From Planctomycetales bacterium (lineage in GTDB: Bacteria > Planctomycetota > Planctomycetia > Isosphaerales > Isosphaeraceae): a DNA stretch of 5,291 nt. Position 1 is the first letter of the stretch, and each line of letters opens with the position of its first letter. The notes beneath the pieces were generated by a model. It saw only the letters and a program-made list of their open reading frames with translations, was not told the origin of the DNA and did no database searches. The translations under genes and the position numbers were made by a program. Where the stretch lies: positions 1-5,291 of the forward strand of contig DAHZZC010000781.1 of the NCBI GenBank assembly GCA_027435495.1, given 5' to 3'. This document shows, piece by piece, positions 3,250 through 5,291 of this stretch.

Positions 3250-5291
3250 ATGAGCGACGACCTGAGCGGCTTCTCGCTGATGGACCTGTTCCGGATGGAG
3301 GCCGAGGCGCACACGGCGGCGCTCTCGGCGGGGCTGGTGGAGCTGGAGGGCTCGTCGGCGAGCGCGGCGACGATCGAGCCGCTGATGCGAGCGGCGCACT
3401 CGCTCAAGGGGGCGGCTCGGATTGTCGGGCTCGACGCGGCGGTCCGGGTGGCGCATGCGATGGAAGATGTCTTTGTCGAGGCCCAGAAAGGCAAGCTCGT
3501 CCTGACTCCCGCGGCCGTCGACGTCTTGCTTCGGGGCGTCGACTTCCTGGTGCATGTCGCCGAGGTCGCCGAGGAGGAGCTGCCGGCCTGGCAGGAGTCG
3601 CATGCCGGGGAGGTCCATGCGCTCGTCGTCGCGCTCGACGCGGTGAAGCACGGCCGGGCCGAATCGGTGGAGAAGGACGAGCCGTCCGCAACCGAACGCG
3701 GGCCCGCACACGAGCCCGAACCCACGACCGAGCCCGCACCCGAACCACAACCGGCCCCCGTCGCCGAGGTCGAGCGGGTGCCCGAACCATCCCCCGCGAC
3801 ACCGCTCGCGCCGCCGCCATCGCCTGCCTCTGAGCCGGAGTCCGGCCCTGCGCCGGTGGCGGACCGGGTCGTCCGGGTCTCGGCCGAGAGCCTGACACGG
3901 CTCCTGGGCCTGGCTGGCGAGGCGCTGGTGCAGAGTCACCGACTCCGGCCAATGGTCGCCTCGCTCTGGCGGATGCGCGAGCGCCAGTCTCGTCTCATCG
4001 AGTCGCTCCAGGTGCTGGAAGACCGATTCGCGACCGGCATCGACGGCGCCGGCGCGGTGTCGACGGCCGCCGGGCGCGAGCTGCTGGCCCGGGCTCGGGG
4101 GCGGGCCGCCGACAGCATGCAGGCGATGGCCGAGGCCGTCGAGGCGCTCGAAATGTTCGCGCGCGACAGCGAGGACCTCTCCAGCCGCCTGCATCACGAG
4201 GTGCTCGCCAGCCGGATGCGGCCGATGGCCGATGGCCTCCGCGGCTTCCCTCGGCTGGTCCGCGACCTCTCCCGAGAGCTGGGCAAGGAGGCGCGGTTCG
4301 AGGTCGCGGGCGAGACCACCGGGGTCGACCGCGACATCCTCGACCGCCTCGAAGCGCCCCTGAACCACCTGATCCGCAACGCGATCGACCACGGCCTCGA
4401 ATCGCCCGAGGACCGCCGGCGCCTCGGCAAACCGCCCGCCGGGACGATCCGGCTGGAGGCTCGCCACCGCGCTGGGATGTTGCAGCTCGTTCTCTCCGAT
4501 GATGGCCACGGGATCGACCTGGAACGGCTTCGCGCCCGGGTCGTGGAGCGCGGGCTCGCCGAGCCGGCCCTGGCGCGACGGCTCGGCGAGTCGGAGCTGC
4601 TCGACTTCCTGTTCCTCCCCGGCTTCTCGACGAAGGACCAGGTGACCTCAGTCTCGGGACGCGGAGTCGGGCTGGATGTCGTCCACAGCATGGTGCAGGC
4701 CGTGCGCGGGACGGTCCGGATCGCGACCCGACCAGGCCGCGGGACCCGGTTCATCCTGCAACTGCCGATCACCGTCTCGGTGATCCGGGCGCTGCTGGTC
4801 GAGATCGCCGGCGAGCCCTACGCGTTTCCGCTCAGCCGGATCGACCGGATCCTCCGGGTCGCGCCCGGCGAGGTCCGCGACCTGGAAGGCAAGCCGCACG
4901 TGATGCTCGACGATCAGCTCGTCGGGCTGGTCGAGGCAATCCGGGTTCTCGACCTCGAACCGACCGCCGAGACATCTGGCCGAAGGCCCGGCGATGCGAT
5001 GCCGGTGGTGGTCGCCAGCGACCGGAGCCACCGCTTCGGCGTGGTGGTCGACCGCTTCCTCGGCGAGCGGGATTTAAGAGTCTCACCGCTCGACGCCCGG
5101 CTCGGAAAGGTGCCGAACCTCAGCAGCTCGTCGGTTCTGGAAGACGGCTGGCCCGTTCTGATCGTCGACGTCGAGGATCTGATCCGATCGGTCGACAACC
5201 TGCTCTCGGGCCGCCGCCTCGGCCGGCTGGGAGCGGAGGGGGCCTCGATCTCGGCCGCCGAGAGACCGGCCCACGCCGTTCGCCGCGTCCT
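3250..5291 (+). CDS. wspE: CheA-family sensor histidine kinase, WspE-like (3' end outside window)
   Basis: The frame is open from ATG 3250 to the window edge, giving 680 residues. P1 (about 5-130) carries the phosphorylated histidine His50 in RAAHSLKGAARIVGL. Residues about 138-203 are a Pro/Glu/Ala-rich linker, with no recognisable P2 docking domain. P3, the dimerisation helices, starts near VVRVSAESL (207-215) and is longer than in classical CheA, reaching about 350 and including RMRPMADGLRGFPRLVRDL. The P4 ATPase domain is complete: N box HLIRNAIDHG (373-382), G1 box DDGHG (417-421), F box FLPGFSTK (about 455-462) and G2 box SGRGVGLDVV (469-478). P5, the CheW-like regulatory domain, covers about 512-655. 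The last residues, AVRRVL, look like the lead-in to a receiver domain (RVLVVDDS), as expected for the CheA-REC hybrid WspE; that domain is not visible. The kinase should autophosphorylate under WspA control and phosphorylate its own receiver, WspF and WspR. The start has a good Shine-Dalgarno site. Kinase identity is very secure. Confidence 0.95.
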   Translation, partial: MSDDLSGFSLMDLFRMEAEAHTAALSAGLVELEGSSASAATIEPLMRAAHSLKGAARIVGLDAAVRVAHAMEDVFVEAQKGKLVLTPAAVDVLLRGVDFLVHVAEVAEEELPAWQESHAGEVHALVVALDAVKHGRAESVEKDEPSATERGPAHEPEPTTEPAPEPQPAPVAEVERVPEPSPATPLAPPPSPASEPESGPAPVADRVVRVSAESLTRLLGLAGEALVQSHRLRPMVASLWRMRERQSRLIESLQVLEDRFATGIDGAGAVSTAAGRELLARARGRAADSMQAMAEAVEALEMFARDSEDLSSRLHHEVLASRMRPMADGLRGFPRLVRDLSRELGKEARFEVAGETTGVDRDILDRLEAPLNHLIRNAIDHGLESPEDRRRLGKPPAGTIRLEARHRAGMLQLVLSDDGHGIDLERLRARVVERGLAEPALARRLGESELLDFLFLPGFSTKDQVTSVSGRGVGLDVVHSMVQAVRGTVRIATRPGRGTRFILQLPITVSVIRALLVEIAGEPYAFPLSRIDRILRVAPGEVRDLEGKPHVMLDDQLVGLVEAIRVLDLEPTAETSGRRPGDAMPVVVASDRSHRFGVVVDRFLGERDLRVSPLDARLGKVPNLSSSSVLEDGWPVLIVDVEDLIRSVDNLLSGRRLGRLGAEGASISAAERPAHAVRRV

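Noticed and set aside
2823..3833. Plus-strand frame of 336 codons crossing the wspD-wspE gap
   Set aside because: It is the wrong frame of both wspD and wspE, joined through the heptad block. The translation is Arg/Gly/Ala-rich without any domain, while the other frames encode conserved CheW and CheA motifs.
3139..4509. Long minus-strand open frame of 456 codons opposite wspE
   Set aside because: It lies antisense to the strongly conserved P1, P3 and P4 domains of CheA. Its translation is low-complexity Arg/Gly/His-rich with no recognisable domain. Long antisense frames are expected in GC-rich genes.

Overview
The window is GC-rich, all on the plus strand, and holds five consecutive chemosensory genes with no other gene between them. 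In order they are the 3' end of a methyl-accepting chemoreceptor, a short CheW, a CheR methyltransferase with a C-terminal TPR region, a second CheW with a cysteine-bearing N-terminal extension, and a CheA kinase that runs off the right edge. This order, together with the CheR-TPR architecture and two different CheW proteins, matches the Wsp surface-sensing operon (wspA-wspB-wspC-wspD-wspE, followed elsewhere by wspF and wspR). That system controls cyclic-di-GMP synthesis rather than flagellar motors. The receptor tip and the WspD N-terminus also look specifically Wsp-like. I infer that wspF (CheB) and wspR (REC-GGDEF) lie just past base 5291; neither is visible.

Layout: bases 1-451 wspA (5' end missing); 452-582 an AT-rich gap with an imperfect inverted repeat and heptad repeats; 583-1074 wspB; 1071-1098 heptads overlapping the wspB stop; 1099 (or 1078) to 2325 wspC; 2326-2406 a gap ending in heptads; 2407-3102 wspD; 3103-3249 a gap with a different heptad family and a Shine-Dalgarno site; 3250-5291 wspE (3' end missing). 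No gap exceeds 150 bases. I see no RNA gene, insertion sequence, CRISPR array or convincing terminator.

Proposed working of the genes, from knowledge of the family: WspA receptors form arrays with WspE through the adaptors WspB and WspD. WspE autophosphorylates on the His50 seen here and passes phosphate to receiver domains. WspC methylates receptor glutamates to set sensitivity. The kinase has no recognisable P2 docking domain but a Pro/Glu-rich linker, and it stops in this window just where a fused receiver domain would begin.

The organism is not identifiable with certainty. High GC, AT-rich heptad repeats in the gaps, and mostly non-Shine-Dalgarno starts suggest a member of the Planctomycetota (perhaps Isosphaeraceae-like) rather than Pseudomonas; this is an inference. 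The operon itself is a known type of system. The most unusual signals are outside the proteins: 7-bp tandem repeats that abut the start codons of wspB, wspC and wspD in one fixed register, and a switch within genes from G-ending to C-ending codons.
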